Below are positions 26,992 to 35,367 of a DNA stretch of 61,319 bases, in pieces; within the stretch, counting starts at the first letter, position 1, and each line of letters begins with the position of its first letter. A program made the translations under genes and the position numbers. The notes beneath the pieces were generated by a model. That model did not search any database and was not told the origin of the DNA. It saw nothing but the letters and a program-made list of their open reading frames with translations. The DNA is from Clostridia bacterium (GTDB lineage: Bacteria; Bacillota; Clostridia; Oscillospirales; Acutalibacteraceae): contig JAFSBZ010000049.1 of assembly GCA_017437005.1 (NCBI GenBank), positions 1 to 61,319 of the forward strand, in the 5' to 3' direction.

Positions 26992-27598
26992 TATAAAACA
27001 GGCAATTGTTGTAGAAGGTAAATATGATAAAATCGCCCTTGAAAACATTGTTGATGCTACTATAATTACAACCGACGGTTTTGGCGTTTTTAAAAATGCC
27101 GAAAAGCGCGAGCTTATTAAGTTGTTGGCGCATAAATGTGGAATTGTTGTAATAACCGATTCTGACAGCGCCGGAGCTGTTATTCGCTCGCACTTAAAGC
27201 AAATTTGCCCTGAAGACAGCATAACAAATGTTTACATACCTCAGCTTAAAGGTAAAGAAAAAAGAAAAACAAAGCCTTCAAAAGAGGGATATTTAGGTGT
27301 AGAGGGAATGACACAACAGGTATTAATTGAGGCTCTATCTCGCAGTGGAATAACCGATGGAGCGATAAAAAGAAAACGTGATAAAAAAATCACAAAAATT
27401 ACGCTTTTTTCACTTGGGTTATCTGGTGGAAAAAACAGCTCTTATTTGCGTGAAAGTTTAGCGGAATACCTAAAACTTCCTAAAAATATTTCTGCAAATG
27501 CATTTTTAGATTGTATTAATGCTATTTATGATTATAATGAATTTATAGAGGCGGTGGATATATGGCAGAAAAACAGGCAAGACGAGGTCAAAAGGTAA
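26984..27598 (+). CDS. rnmV: Ribonuclease M5 (Toprim domain)
   Basis: The 204-residue Toprim nuclease matures 5S rRNA. It has the Toprim glutamate in VVEGKYDK, the DxD in VITDSDSAG, and LGVEGMTQQVLIEAL. The start is uncertain: TTG at 26984 has AAAGGG about eight bases upstream, while GTG at 26975 is also in frame. It overlaps holA by eight bases and the WYL gene by 37. In many relatives it sits next to ksgA; here it is in the holA operon. Confidence 0.9.
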   Translation: MISIKQAIVVEGKYDKIALENIVDATIITTDGFGVFKNAEKRELIKLLAHKCGIVVITDSDSAGAVIRSHLKQICPEDSITNVYIPQLKGKEKRKTKPSKEGYLGVEGMTQQVLIEALSRSGITDGAIKRKRDKKITKITLFSLGLSGGKNSSYLRESLAEYLKLPKNISANAFLDCINAIYDYNEFIEAVDIWQKNRQDEVKR

Positions 27599-28572
27599 AG
27601 CTTTTATATATTGTAAAAATATTATCCGAATTTACTGATGATGAACATCCGTTATCGGCAACCGAAATTTGTCAAAAATTGGCTTCATACGGTGTAACCG
27701 CCGAGCGCAAGGCTATTTACGATGATATAGAATGCTTACTTGCTTTCGGCTATGATATTATTCAAACACGCACTCCTAAAAACGGTTATTTTTTGGCAAG
27801 TCGCGATTTTGAACTACCCGAGGTTTTCTTGCTTGGAGATGCTGTTCGTACCGCCAAGTTTATAAGTGAGAAAAAAACCCGTGAGCTTACAAAAAAACTT
27901 GATAATTTGGTAAGCAAGTATCAGGCAAAAAGTAATCTGCGAGGCATATATATTGATGCAAGCAGTAAAACACACAATGAGGAGCTGTTTTATAATATAG
28001 ATAGCATCAATACCGCGATAGAGCAGGGTAAAAAGATTAGATTTACATATAGTAAAAAAATACTTCGTGAGGGTAAACAGATTGTCACCGAATCAAAAAC
28101 TCGTACAGTCAGCCCATACGCAATGACGTGGCAGTTTGATTACTATTATTTGATTGGCAACTACGAAAAGTATGATAATCTTATGAATTTACGTATTGAT
28201 CGTATACATTCGGTTGAAATCATTGATGAGCCTGTCCGACATTTTAGTGAGGTAAGTACCTACCGTGACACATTTGATGTTGCGGATTACACAAAAAAAT
28301 TATTTGGAATGTTTGGCGGCAACACTCAAGAAATTAAATTTCGTTGCAGCAATAAAATCTTGGAACAGGTAACCGATCGTTTTGGCGATAGTATATTTAT
28401 TTCAAACGTAACCGAGCAAAATTTTGATTTTACGGTTAAAGCCGCAGTTAGCGACGCGCTTGTAACGTGGATAACAAATTATTCCGATATGATAGAGGTG
28501 CTACGTCCTGACGAACTTCGTGATAAAATTGTTGACAGGGCAGAAAAAATTTTAAAAGTTTATAAAAAATAA
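27562..28572 (+). CDS. WYL-domain transcriptional regulator
   Basis: The 336-residue protein has an N-terminal winged helix-turn-helix (about 10-65, LSATEICQKLASYGVTAERK) and a WYL domain (about 140-225, with KKIRFTYSK, TVSPYAMTWQFDYYYLIG and NLRIDRI) that often binds a nucleic acid or small ligand, followed by a C-terminal extension. Targets cannot be read from sequence. A GGCGGTGG SD supports the ATG at 27562. It directly precedes the cohesin-dockerin gene with a 13-base gap. Confidence 0.88.
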   Translation: MAEKQARRGQKVKLLYIVKILSEFTDDEHPLSATEICQKLASYGVTAERKAIYDDIECLLAFGYDIIQTRTPKNGYFLASRDFELPEVFLLGDAVRTAKFISEKKTRELTKKLDNLVSKYQAKSNLRGIYIDASSKTHNEELFYNIDSINTAIEQGKKIRFTYSKKILREGKQIVTESKTRTVSPYAMTWQFDYYYLIGNYEKYDNLMNLRIDRIHSVEIIDEPVRHFSEVSTYRDTFDVADYTKKLFGMFGGNTQEIKFRCSNKILEQVTDRFGDSIFISNVTEQNFDFTVKAAVSDALVTWITNYSDMIEVLRPDELRDKIVDRAEKILKVYKK

Positions 28573-28585
28573 AAGAGGTTTAAAA

Positions 28586-29287
28586 ATGAAAAAAGTATTT
28601 TCAATGTTTTTGTGTTTGATTTTTATTTTTGCGCTTATTGCTTCAAATAACGTAAGTGCAAGCACAGCTCCTGAAATAACTATCAACAAATCTATAGCAA
28701 AGCAGGGTGAAACGGTAAGCGCAACAATTTCAATTAATAATAATCCCGGTATAATTGCAATGGCATTTTGCATTACATATGATAGTGAAGTTCTTGAATA
28801 TTCGGGCTACGAAAACGGTTATCTTTCTAACTACAATATTAAGGACCATAAAGATAAGGGTTGGATATCCTTTGTAAGCATTGAAGATAGCGACCGTAAA
28901 GAAAACGGCAATATGCTTACGCTTTTATTTAAAGTTAAGGATAATGCTATTACAGGCACATATGATATAGGTATTGCCAACAACAACCCCGAAAAATACG
29001 GAGAAAGTCTTCATAACAGCTTTGCTGATTCAAATGAAAAATATATTATACCAACTGTAAACAAGGGCAGTGTTCAGATTATTGATGTTGATCCTGTAAA
29101 AGGTGATGTAAACGGTGACGGTACAATAGGCGGACGAGACTATGCGCTTTTGATACAGTTTATTAATGGAATGAATGTTGCAATCGTTGAATCGGCGGCC
29201 GATGTAAATAACGACGGAAAAATTAACGGCCGTGACTATGCCATATTATTGCAATATTTAAACGGTTGGGATGTCAAATTGGGATAA
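28586..29287 (+). CDS. Secreted cohesin-dockerin protein (minimal adaptor scaffoldin)
   Basis: The 233-residue protein has a signal peptide (about 1-25, ending VSA), one cohesin-like beta-sandwich (about 28-165: AKQGETVSATISINNNPGI, then FCITYDSEVLEYSGYENGYL) and a type I dockerin (about 172-230) with two intact Ca loops (DVNGDGTIGGRD, DVNNDGKINGRD) and paired helices ending in FINGMNV and LNGWDV. A cohesin binds dockerins of other proteins, and its own dockerin binds another cohesin, so this is a single-site adaptor. It is the last gene of the housekeeping run, 13 bases after the WYL regulator. A cohesin-fold carbohydrate-binding module is the main alternative for the first domain. Confidence 0.8.
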   Translation: MKKVFSMFLCLIFIFALIASNNVSASTAPEITINKSIAKQGETVSATISINNNPGIIAMAFCITYDSEVLEYSGYENGYLSNYNIKDHKDKGWISFVSIEDSDRKENGNMLTLLFKVKDNAITGTYDIGIANNNPEKYGESLHNSFADSNEKYIIPTVNKGSVQIIDVDPVKGDVNGDGTIGGRDYALLIQFINGMNVAIVESAADVNNDGKINGRDYAILLQYLNGWDVKLG

Positions 29288-29362
29288 AATCTAAAACATT
29301 TGTTTTGTGTTTGTGTACATGGATGGCACATATTATAATTTTCGATTTTTGTAAAAAAACAC

Positions 29363-29391
29363 TTGCAATTTACAAAGTGTTATGATATAAT
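29363..29391 (+). promoter_or_regulatory. Promoter of rpsB-tsf
   Basis: TTGCAA (29363-29368) and TATAAT (29386-29391) are separated by 17 bases. Nothing else is seen in 29288-29362; no hairpin terminator follows the cohesin-dockerin gene. Confidence 0.75.
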
Positions 29392-29397
29392 TTATCG

Positions 29398-29524
29398 GCT
29401 ACTGTAAAGGTGGCAAAAAATATTACACACATTCCGTACTATGCAGGTAGAGGTGTGACCGCGATACAAGGTCAGTACCGCAGGCTTTACGGGATGGAGG
29501 AAAAAACCTCAGGAGGAAAAAATT
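29398..29524 (+). promoter_or_regulatory. Structured 5' leader of rpsB
   Basis: The leader of about 127 nt can fold. An outer stem pairs CTGTAAAG (29402-29409) with CTTTACGG (29485-29492); inside, GGTA/TACC and TGACC/GGTCA (29456-29460 with 29470-29474) are nested. A small hairpin GAGG-A6-CCTC (29497-29510) ends one base before the AGGAGG SD, and the same CCTC could instead pair with the SD. This suggests translational autoregulation by S2 or another ribosomal protein. Pairings were found by eye; no family was matched. Confidence 0.45.
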
Positions 29525-30268
29525 ATGGCAGTTGTATCAATGAAACAACTTCTTGAAGCAGGTGTACACTTTGGTCACCAGACAAGACGTTGGAATCCGA
29601 AAATGGCTGAGTACATTTTCACAGAAAGAAACGGTATCTACATTATCGACCTTCAAAAGACCGTTAAAAAGCTTAACGAGGCTTATTTGTTTGCTCGCGA
29701 CATCGCAGCAGCAGGCGGCGATATCCTTTTTGTAGGTACAAAGAAGCAGGCTCAGGATTCTGTTAAAGAAGAAGCAGAGCACTGCGGTATGCCTTATGTT
29801 AACGCTCGTTGGCTTGGTGGTATGCTTACAAACTTCAGCACTATCCGTACTCGTATTGCTCGTCTTGAGCAGCTCCGTGCTATGCGTGACGACGGTACAT
29901 TCGATCTTCTTCCTAAAAAGGAAGTTGCAACACTTACTCTCGAAATCGAAAAGCTTGAAAAGTTTATCGGCGGTATCCAAAATATGAACAAGATCCCCGG
30001 CGCACTCTTCATTGTTGACCCACGTAAAGAGAGAATTGCTGTTGCTGAAGCTAAGAAACTCGGTATCCCGATCATCGCTATCGTAGACACTAACTGTGAT
30101 CCTGACGAAATCGATGCAGTTATCCCAGGTAATGATGATGCTATCCGTGCAGTTAAACTCATCGCTGAAACAATCGCTGCTGCTGTTATCGAAGGCAGAC
30201 AGGGTGAAGAGATGGGCACTGCAGCTGTTGAAGAAGTAGAAGAAGCTACCGAAGAAGCAGCTGAATAA
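29525..30268 (+). CDS. rpsB: 30S ribosomal protein S2
   Basis: The 247-residue protein starts [20 protein letters not shown] and carries [19 protein letters not shown] and the [13 protein letters not shown] signature. The acidic tail ([12 protein letters not shown]) is common in Clostridia. It is strongly expressed, as judged by its codon choice (more C-ending codons than neighbours), and co-transcribed with tsf. Confidence 0.98.
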   Translation: MAVVSMKQLLEAGVHFGHQTRRWNPKMAEYIFTERNGIYIIDLQKTVKKLNEAYLFARDIAAAGGDILFVGTKKQAQDSVKEEAEHCGMPYVNARWLGGMLTNFSTIRTRIARLEQLRAMRDDGTFDLLPKKEVATLTLEIEKLEKFIGGIQNMNKIPGALFIVDPRKERIAVAEAKKLGIPIIAIVDTNCDPDEIDAVIPGNDDAIRAVKLIAETIAAAVIEGRQGEEMGTAAVEEVEEATEEAAE

Positions 30269-30298
30269 TTTAATACTACTCAAAAGGAGATATATATT

Positions 30299-31210
30299 AT
30301 GGCTTTTACTGCTAAAGATGTTCAGGCATTAAGAGAAAAAACCGGTTGCGGTATGATGGACTGCAAAAAGGCACTTGTTGAGTGTAACGGTGATATGGAC
30401 GCGGCTGTAGACTATCTTCGTGAGAAGGGTCTTGCTTCGCAAGCTAAAAAGGCAAGTCGTATTGCTGCCGAGGGTACTGTTTGCGCTATTTGTGAAAACG
30501 GTGTTGGCGTTGCTGTAGAGCTTAACGCAGAAACCGACTTCGTTGCCGGCGGCGATGAGTTTAAAGAATTGGCACTTAAGGTTGCCAAGGTTATCGCAGC
30601 TCAAGCTCCTGCAGATGTTGATGCTCTTAACGCTTGTGTAGACAACGGTCAAACCGTTGAAGAAATGGTTCAGGAACTTTTCCTTAAGGTTCGTGAGAAC
30701 ATCAAAATCCGTCGTTTTGTTCGCTTTGAAGGTAACGTAGTAAACTATGTTCACGCAGGCGGCAAAATCGGTGTTCTTGTTAAATTTGATGGTAATGTTG
30801 ATGCTAATAGCGATGCATTTATCACAATGGGTAAAAACGTTGCAATGCAGATTGCCGCTATGAACCCAGGTTATCTTGATCAGGCTTCTGTTCCTGCAGA
30901 GGTTATCGAGAAAGAAAAAGAAATCGAAATTGCTAAGATGAAAGAGGATCCTAAAATGGCTAACAAGCCTGATGCTATTCTTGGCAAAATCGTTGAGGGT
31001 AAAATCGGCAAATTCTATAAGGAAAACTGCCTTGTTGAGCAGGCATTCGTTATGGATGGCGATGTTACCGTTGGCAAATATATTGCAAATGCAGCTAAAG
31101 AAATTGGCGCTGATATCAAGCTCGTTGACTTTGTTCGTATGGAAAAGGGCGAGGGTATTGAAAAGCGTGTTGACGACTTCGCAGCTGAAGTTGCAAGCAT
31201 GGTAAAATAA
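30299..31210 (+). CDS. tsf: Elongation factor Ts
   Basis: The 303-residue nucleotide exchange factor for EF-Tu has the N-terminal UBA-like domain (VQALREKTGCGMMDCKKAL), the NAETDFVAGGDEF motif and a long dimerisation core. It is 30 bases after rpsB with its own AGGAG SD. A terminator follows. Confidence 0.98.
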   Translation: MAFTAKDVQALREKTGCGMMDCKKALVECNGDMDAAVDYLREKGLASQAKKASRIAAEGTVCAICENGVGVAVELNAETDFVAGGDEFKELALKVAKVIAAQAPADVDALNACVDNGQTVEEMVQELFLKVRENIKIRRFVRFEGNVVNYVHAGGKIGVLVKFDGNVDANSDAFITMGKNVAMQIAAMNPGYLDQASVPAEVIEKEKEIEIAKMKEDPKMANKPDAILGKIVEGKIGKFYKENCLVEQAFVMDGDVTVGKYIANAAKEIGADIKLVDFVRMEKGEGIEKRVDDFAAEVASMVK

Positions 31211-31227
31211 TATAACATTTTGTTTGG

Positions 31228-31258
31228 ACAGCGTTCCTTTTTAGGAGCGCTGTTTTTT
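31228..31258 (+). terminator. Terminator after tsf
   Basis: A 10-bp stem ACAGCGTTCC/GGAGCGCTGT (one G-U pair) with a five- to six-base loop is followed by T6. Confidence 0.9.
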
Positions 31259-31300
31259 AATTTAATTTAATTTTATTTGCAACTATTCATTATAAAAACA

Positions 31301-31329
31301 TTGCAATTTTTAATTAGTAGATGTATAAT
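31301..31329 (+). promoter_or_regulatory. Promoter of the polysaccharide cluster
   Basis: TTGCAA (31301-31306) and TATAAT (31324-31329) are separated by 17 bases, about 50 bases upstream of the first gene. The -10 region TATAATG is duplicated immediately downstream. Confidence 0.65.
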
Positions 31330-31378
31330 GTATAATGTATGATTAGGTTTATAATGCCCATATGAAAGGAATTCTTTT

Positions 31379-31993
31379 ATGTATCGCAAATTTTTTAAAC
31401 GATTGATTGATATTATTTTATCCTTACTAATTTTAACAATACTTTCACCCGTGTTGTTAATTAGTGCAATAGCTATAAAACTTGATTCTAAAGGTCCCGT
31501 TATATTTAAACAAAAACGTTTGGGACTTGGTGGTAAAGAATTTAATATTTATAAATTTCGTTCTATGTGTGTAGGCGCCGAAAAGGGTGGTGTTTATTCA
31601 GACAATAATGATAAACGTGTAACTAAAGTGGGCAATTTTTTACGCAAAACAAGTATAGATGAATTACCTCAGGCACTTAACGTACTAAAAGGTGATATGA
31701 GCTTTATTGGTCCGCGTCCACCACTTACATATCATCCGTGGCCGATTGATGAATATACCGATGAACAACGTAGAATGTTTAATGTTCGCCCAGGTATTAC
31801 GGGCTGGGCACAAGTTAATGGTCGCAAAGCTGTTGAGTGGAATCGCCGTATCGAACTTAATAATTGGTATGTTGATAATGTTTCTTTATGGCTTGATATA
31901 AAAATTTGTTTTATGACCGTTTTTAAAGTTTTTACAAATGCCGATAATGAAAATGTTGGTGAAACAGTTTCTAAAGAAACCGCAAACAAGTGA
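31379..31993 (+). CDS. Initiating sugar-phosphate transferase (undecaprenyl-phosphate)
   Basis: The 204-residue membrane enzyme moves a sugar-1-phosphate onto undecaprenyl phosphate, the first step of repeat-unit synthesis. It has one N-terminal hydrophobic hairpin (about 10-34) and the catalytic core with KQKRLGLGGKEFNIYKFRSM, FLRKTSIDELPQ and FIGPRPPL, and GITGWAQVNGR. It lacks the extra membrane domains of WbaP-type enzymes and so is of the short PglC/EpsL-like kind. As first gene after a promoter it sets the start of the cluster. The sugar is not deducible. Confidence 0.92.
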   Translation: MYRKFFKRLIDIILSLLILTILSPVLLISAIAIKLDSKGPVIFKQKRLGLGGKEFNIYKFRSMCVGAEKGGVYSDNNDKRVTKVGNFLRKTSIDELPQALNVLKGDMSFIGPRPPLTYHPWPIDEYTDEQRRMFNVRPGITGWAQVNGRKAVEWNRRIELNNWYVDNVSLWLDIKICFMTVFKVFTNADNENVGETVSKETANK

Positions 31994-32006
31994 GGAATAT
32001 AAATTT

Positions 32007-32837
32007 ATGTCAATTAAATTGATGTACATAACAAATCGCACAGATATTGCTTTGATTGCTGAATCTGCTGGTGTTAATCGTATTTTTGTAGATTTAGAGT
32101 ATATAGGTAAAAATTTACGTCAGGGCGGTATGGATACCGTACAAAACCGTCATACTCCTTCCGATGCTGCCGCTATTAAAAAAGTTCTTACAAAATCGGA
32201 ACTTTTAGTACGTGTTAATCCTATACATGATGCAACTAATGATTATAATTCAACAGAAGATGAAATAAACGAGGTTGTAGCTGCGGGGGCAGATATAATA
32301 ATGCTGCCATATTTTAAAACGGCTAATGATGTAAAACGTTTTATTAATGCCGTAAATGGTCGGACTAAAACAATGCTTTTGTTTGAAAGTGCGGCTTCGG
32401 TTGAAAATATTGATAGTATTCTGGCACTTGACGGTATTGATGAAGTTTATATAGGCCTTAATGATTTAAGTTTAGATTACGGTCGTAAATTTTTATTTTC
32501 AATTCTTGCAGATGGCACTGTAGAAAAGATAACGGAAAAATTCAAAGAAAAAAACCTTTCCTTTGGTTTTGGTGGCATGGCAACGCTTGATGGCGGTGCT
32601 TTACCCGGAAAAAAAGTTTTACCGGAGCACTATGCTTTGGGTTCAACATGTGTTATTTTATCTCGCGCATTTTGTAACAGCAATACTATTAAGAATTTAG
32701 ATGAAATTAAAATTATTTTTGAAGACGGTGTAAAGAAAATTCGTGAGTATGAAGAATTTTGCATAAAACAAAATGTAGAATTTTTTAAACAAAATCACGC
32801 CGAATTACAAAAAATCGTTGAGGAAATTTGTAAATAA
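32007..32837 (+). CDS. HpcH/HpaI aldolase-family protein
   Basis: The 276-residue TIM-barrel protein resembles HpcH/HpaI aldolases and citrate lyase beta-type enzymes that split or join a pyruvate/oxaloacetate unit. Visible are FVDLEYIGK, ELLVRVNP, MLLFESAASVENID (metal-ligand Glu) and VYIGLNDLSLDYG. Such an enzyme is unusual in a polysaccharide locus; it may make or use a keto- or hydroxy-acid decoration together with the next gene. The ATG at 32007 has GTGAGGA upstream; earlier in-frame starts lie inside the previous gene. Confidence 0.8.
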   Translation: MSIKLMYITNRTDIALIAESAGVNRIFVDLEYIGKNLRQGGMDTVQNRHTPSDAAAIKKVLTKSELLVRVNPIHDATNDYNSTEDEINEVVAAGADIIMLPYFKTANDVKRFINAVNGRTKTMLLFESAASVENIDSILALDGIDEVYIGLNDLSLDYGRKFLFSILADGTVEKITEKFKEKNLSFGFGGMATLDGGALPGKKVLPEHYALGSTCVILSRAFCNSNTIKNLDEIKIIFEDGVKKIREYEEFCIKQNVEFFKQNHAELQKIVEEICK

Positions 32838-32848
32838 GAGGTCTTTTG

Positions 32849-33754
32849 ATGAATCTATTGATTACGGGTGCTTTTAATTGCACACAAGAACAACTTGATA
32901 AAATTTCTGAAATTGATAACAAAGTGATTTTTCATAAAATGGAATGTGATGATTTGCCTTGCTCTTATGACTGGGTAGAAGGCGTTATTTGCAACGGATT
33001 ATTCTTGCACCATTCCATTAAAAAATTCTCTAATTTAAAATATATTCAGCTTACAAGCGCCGGCTACGACAGAGTTGATATGAATTATATAAAAGAGCAC
33101 AATATTCAAACATTTAATGCTCGTGGTGTTTACAGTGTTCCAATGGCAGAATTCGCTCTTGGTGGTGTGCTTAATTTATATAAACAAAGTAGATTTTTTA
33201 GTGAAAATCAAAAAATACACAAGTGGGACAAGCATAGGGGACTTTTAGAACTTTGCGGAAAAACCGTGTGTATTGTTGGTAGTGGAAATGTTGGTACTGA
33301 GTGCGCAAAACGCTTTAAGGCTTTTGGTACAACTGTTTTTGCGGTTGATATTTTTGAACCGCAAGGTGATATATACGACAAGTATTTTGCACTTGAAAAC
33401 ATAACTGAAGCAGTAAGTCAATCTGATGTTATAGTTTTAACGCTTCCACTTACTGAGCAAACAAAATATATGTTTGATAAAAAAATGTTTTCACATTTTA
33501 AGTCAAATGCGATTTTAGTAAACATTGCTCGTGGAGCAATTGTAAATCAAGATGATTTGATTTCAGCTTTGAATAACAAAAAAATTTTTGGTGCGGTTCT
33601 TGATGTATTCGAAACTGAACCACTTGACGCTGACAGTCCACTTTGGGATATGCAAAATGTAATAATTACCCCACACAACAGTTTTGTGGGGGAAGATAAT
33701 ATGCAAAGATTAACAAATATAATTTTATATAATCTGGAGATGTATAACAGATGA
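32849..33754 (+). CDS. D-isomer-specific 2-hydroxyacid dehydrogenase
   Basis: The 301-residue protein has the NAD-binding Rossmann motif VCIVGSGNVGTECAKRF, the substrate/catalytic segments NIARGAIVNQDDL (Arg), FETEPLDADSPLW (Glu) and TPHNSF (His). It should interconvert a 2-oxo acid and a D-2-hydroxy acid. It lies between the aldolase-like gene and an asparagine-synthase-like gene, overlapping the latter by four bases (ATGA), so the three probably work in one branch. Start fixed by AGAGGT. Confidence 0.88.
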   Translation: MNLLITGAFNCTQEQLDKISEIDNKVIFHKMECDDLPCSYDWVEGVICNGLFLHHSIKKFSNLKYIQLTSAGYDRVDMNYIKEHNIQTFNARGVYSVPMAEFALGGVLNLYKQSRFFSENQKIHKWDKHRGLLELCGKTVCIVGSGNVGTECAKRFKAFGTTVFAVDIFEPQGDIYDKYFALENITEAVSQSDVIVLTLPLTEQTKYMFDKKMFSHFKSNAILVNIARGAIVNQDDLISALNNKKIFGAVLDVFETEPLDADSPLWDMQNVIITPHNSFVGEDNMQRLTNIILYNLEMYNR

Positions 33755-35352
33755 GTTTAGAAATGTTTAAAGATGAAATTAAGGCGACTCTTGATGTTTC
33801 ACCTAAATACCGCGATCTGCTTTTTAGAAGAGGATATATTTTTACCGATAAGCCTTTAGCGGATACAACTAATTATCCGTTTTATGGATTGTGGAATCAA
33901 AAAAACATAGGCAGTTACTATTTGTATGTCCAGCAAAGTCAAACGGTTTACAGTGCAACACAAAATGGTATTAGTGCTGTAATAATTGGACATGCATATA
34001 ATCCGTTTGATATGAAGTATGATGAAAATGAGATTTGTCTTGATTTAATTTCTGCATATTCTCAAAACATAGAAACATATTTCGATAAAGTTTCTGAACT
34101 TACGGGACTCCATATTATAATTTTAATTGATGGTCAAAGGGTTATTGCTTGCCAAGATGCTTGCTCACTTACAGGTTGTTATTTTGGTAAGGTAAATGAT
34201 ACTATGTATATTACCGAGCATCCGCAACTTGTAGCAGATATATGTAATCTTAAAATAAACAAAAAGGTTGAAAAACTTGTTCAATCAAAATGTTATAATA
34301 TAGGTAATCGTAATTTGCCAGGCAATATAACACCATATGACGAATTAAAGCGTTTGGGTGCTAATACCTATTTGAACTATGATGGTAAGTTTGAAATTAA
34401 ACGTTTTTACCCAACAATGCCACATCCCGAATTTGTTACAGAAGAAGAAAAGACTGAAAATATTAAAAAAATTGGTGACCTTATAAATAGAGGTATTGAG
34501 TGTTGCTCTAAAAAGTGGAACAGATGTACCATTTCTCTATCTGGTGGTACTGACAGCAAAACAACCCTTGCGTGCGCAAACGGTTTATATGATAAGTTTT
34601 CATATTTCAGCTTTTATTCAAAACCACAGGAGTTGGTTGATGCTAAAGGTGCGGCAAAAATTTGTGAAAATTTAGGTCTTGAACACACTCTTTATAATAT
34701 TCCTCAAGAAAATAGTGAAATAAAAGATTTTGATTTTATAAAAAAGATATTACAACATAATACTAATTATTTTGTAAATCTTGCTGACAACGAAATAAGA
34801 AAATACATATATCTTAATCGCCTCGATGCTTACGATATTGAACTTAAATCTTGGGCGTCTGAGGTAGCGCGTGTTTTCTTTGAAAGAAAATATAAAATCA
34901 AAATGCCAAAACGCCTTAACGAAAGACATTTAAGCATTTTTCAAACAAGATTTTTTGGTCATCCGGTTTTGCTTCGTTGGAGCGATAGTGAGTATTATAA
35001 GTTTTTACGTGAAATTGGCTTGGAAAATCCAATGCATAACTTTGAACATACAGATTTAATTTATTGGGAAGTGCGTATGGCTTCGTGGGGAGTGTCAGTT
35101 GTATCATCTCAACAACTATATCACCGAACAACAATGCCAATGAATAATCGTAAGATACTTGAGTTTTTCCTTTCGTTCCCACATGAAGAAAGAAAGTCCG
35201 ATTCGGTACATAAGCGAATTATGGAATATAAGAATAAAGCAATCGTTGAATCAGAAGTTGAAATTGCTAATCTGTATTTTCATGGATATCGTATTTTGAT
35301 GGAAAAGGTTTATTTCTATTTGAGAACTTTGTTTTATCGTTCTAAAAAATAA
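33751..35352 (+). CDS. Asparagine-synthase-like ATP-dependent ligase without an N-terminal nucleophile
   Basis: The 533-residue protein has the PP-loop SLSGGTDSKTT (about residue 266-276), which binds ATP and adenylates a carboxylate, set in an asparagine synthase-like C-terminal domain. The N-terminal half resembles the glutaminase fold (VIACQDACSLTGCYFG, then ITEHPQLVADI) but the protein starts MSLEMF, so the Cys2 nucleophile is missing. It may condense a carboxylate with ammonia or an amine on a sugar or precursor, as in lactam-forming and amide-forming relatives. It is coupled to the hydroxyacid dehydrogenase. Substrate unknown. Confidence 0.75.
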   Translation: MSLEMFKDEIKATLDVSPKYRDLLFRRGYIFTDKPLADTTNYPFYGLWNQKNIGSYYLYVQQSQTVYSATQNGISAVIIGHAYNPFDMKYDENEICLDLISAYSQNIETYFDKVSELTGLHIIILIDGQRVIACQDACSLTGCYFGKVNDTMYITEHPQLVADICNLKINKKVEKLVQSKCYNIGNRNLPGNITPYDELKRLGANTYLNYDGKFEIKRFYPTMPHPEFVTEEEKTENIKKIGDLINRGIECCSKKWNRCTISLSGGTDSKTTLACANGLYDKFSYFSFYSKPQELVDAKGAAKICENLGLEHTLYNIPQENSEIKDFDFIKKILQHNTNYFVNLADNEIRKYIYLNRLDAYDIELKSWASEVARVFFERKYKIKMPKRLNERHLSIFQTRFFGHPVLLRWSDSEYYKFLREIGLENPMHNFEHTDLIYWEVRMASWGVSVVSSQQLYHRTTMPMNNRKILEFFLSFPHEERKSDSVHKRIMEYKNKAIVESEVEIANLYFHGYRILMEKVYFYLRTLFYRSKK

Positions 35353-35367
35353 TATCGAGGTGTAACT

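Noticed and set aside
29537-30283. A 248-codon minus-strand open frame opposite rpsB
   Set aside because: It is the antisense shadow of a highly expressed, codon-biased gene; no SD, composition rich in Cys/Phe/Ser/Thr, no recognisable family.
30329-30754. A 141-codon minus-strand frame opposite tsf
   Set aside because: Antisense shadow of tsf with no SD or family resemblance.
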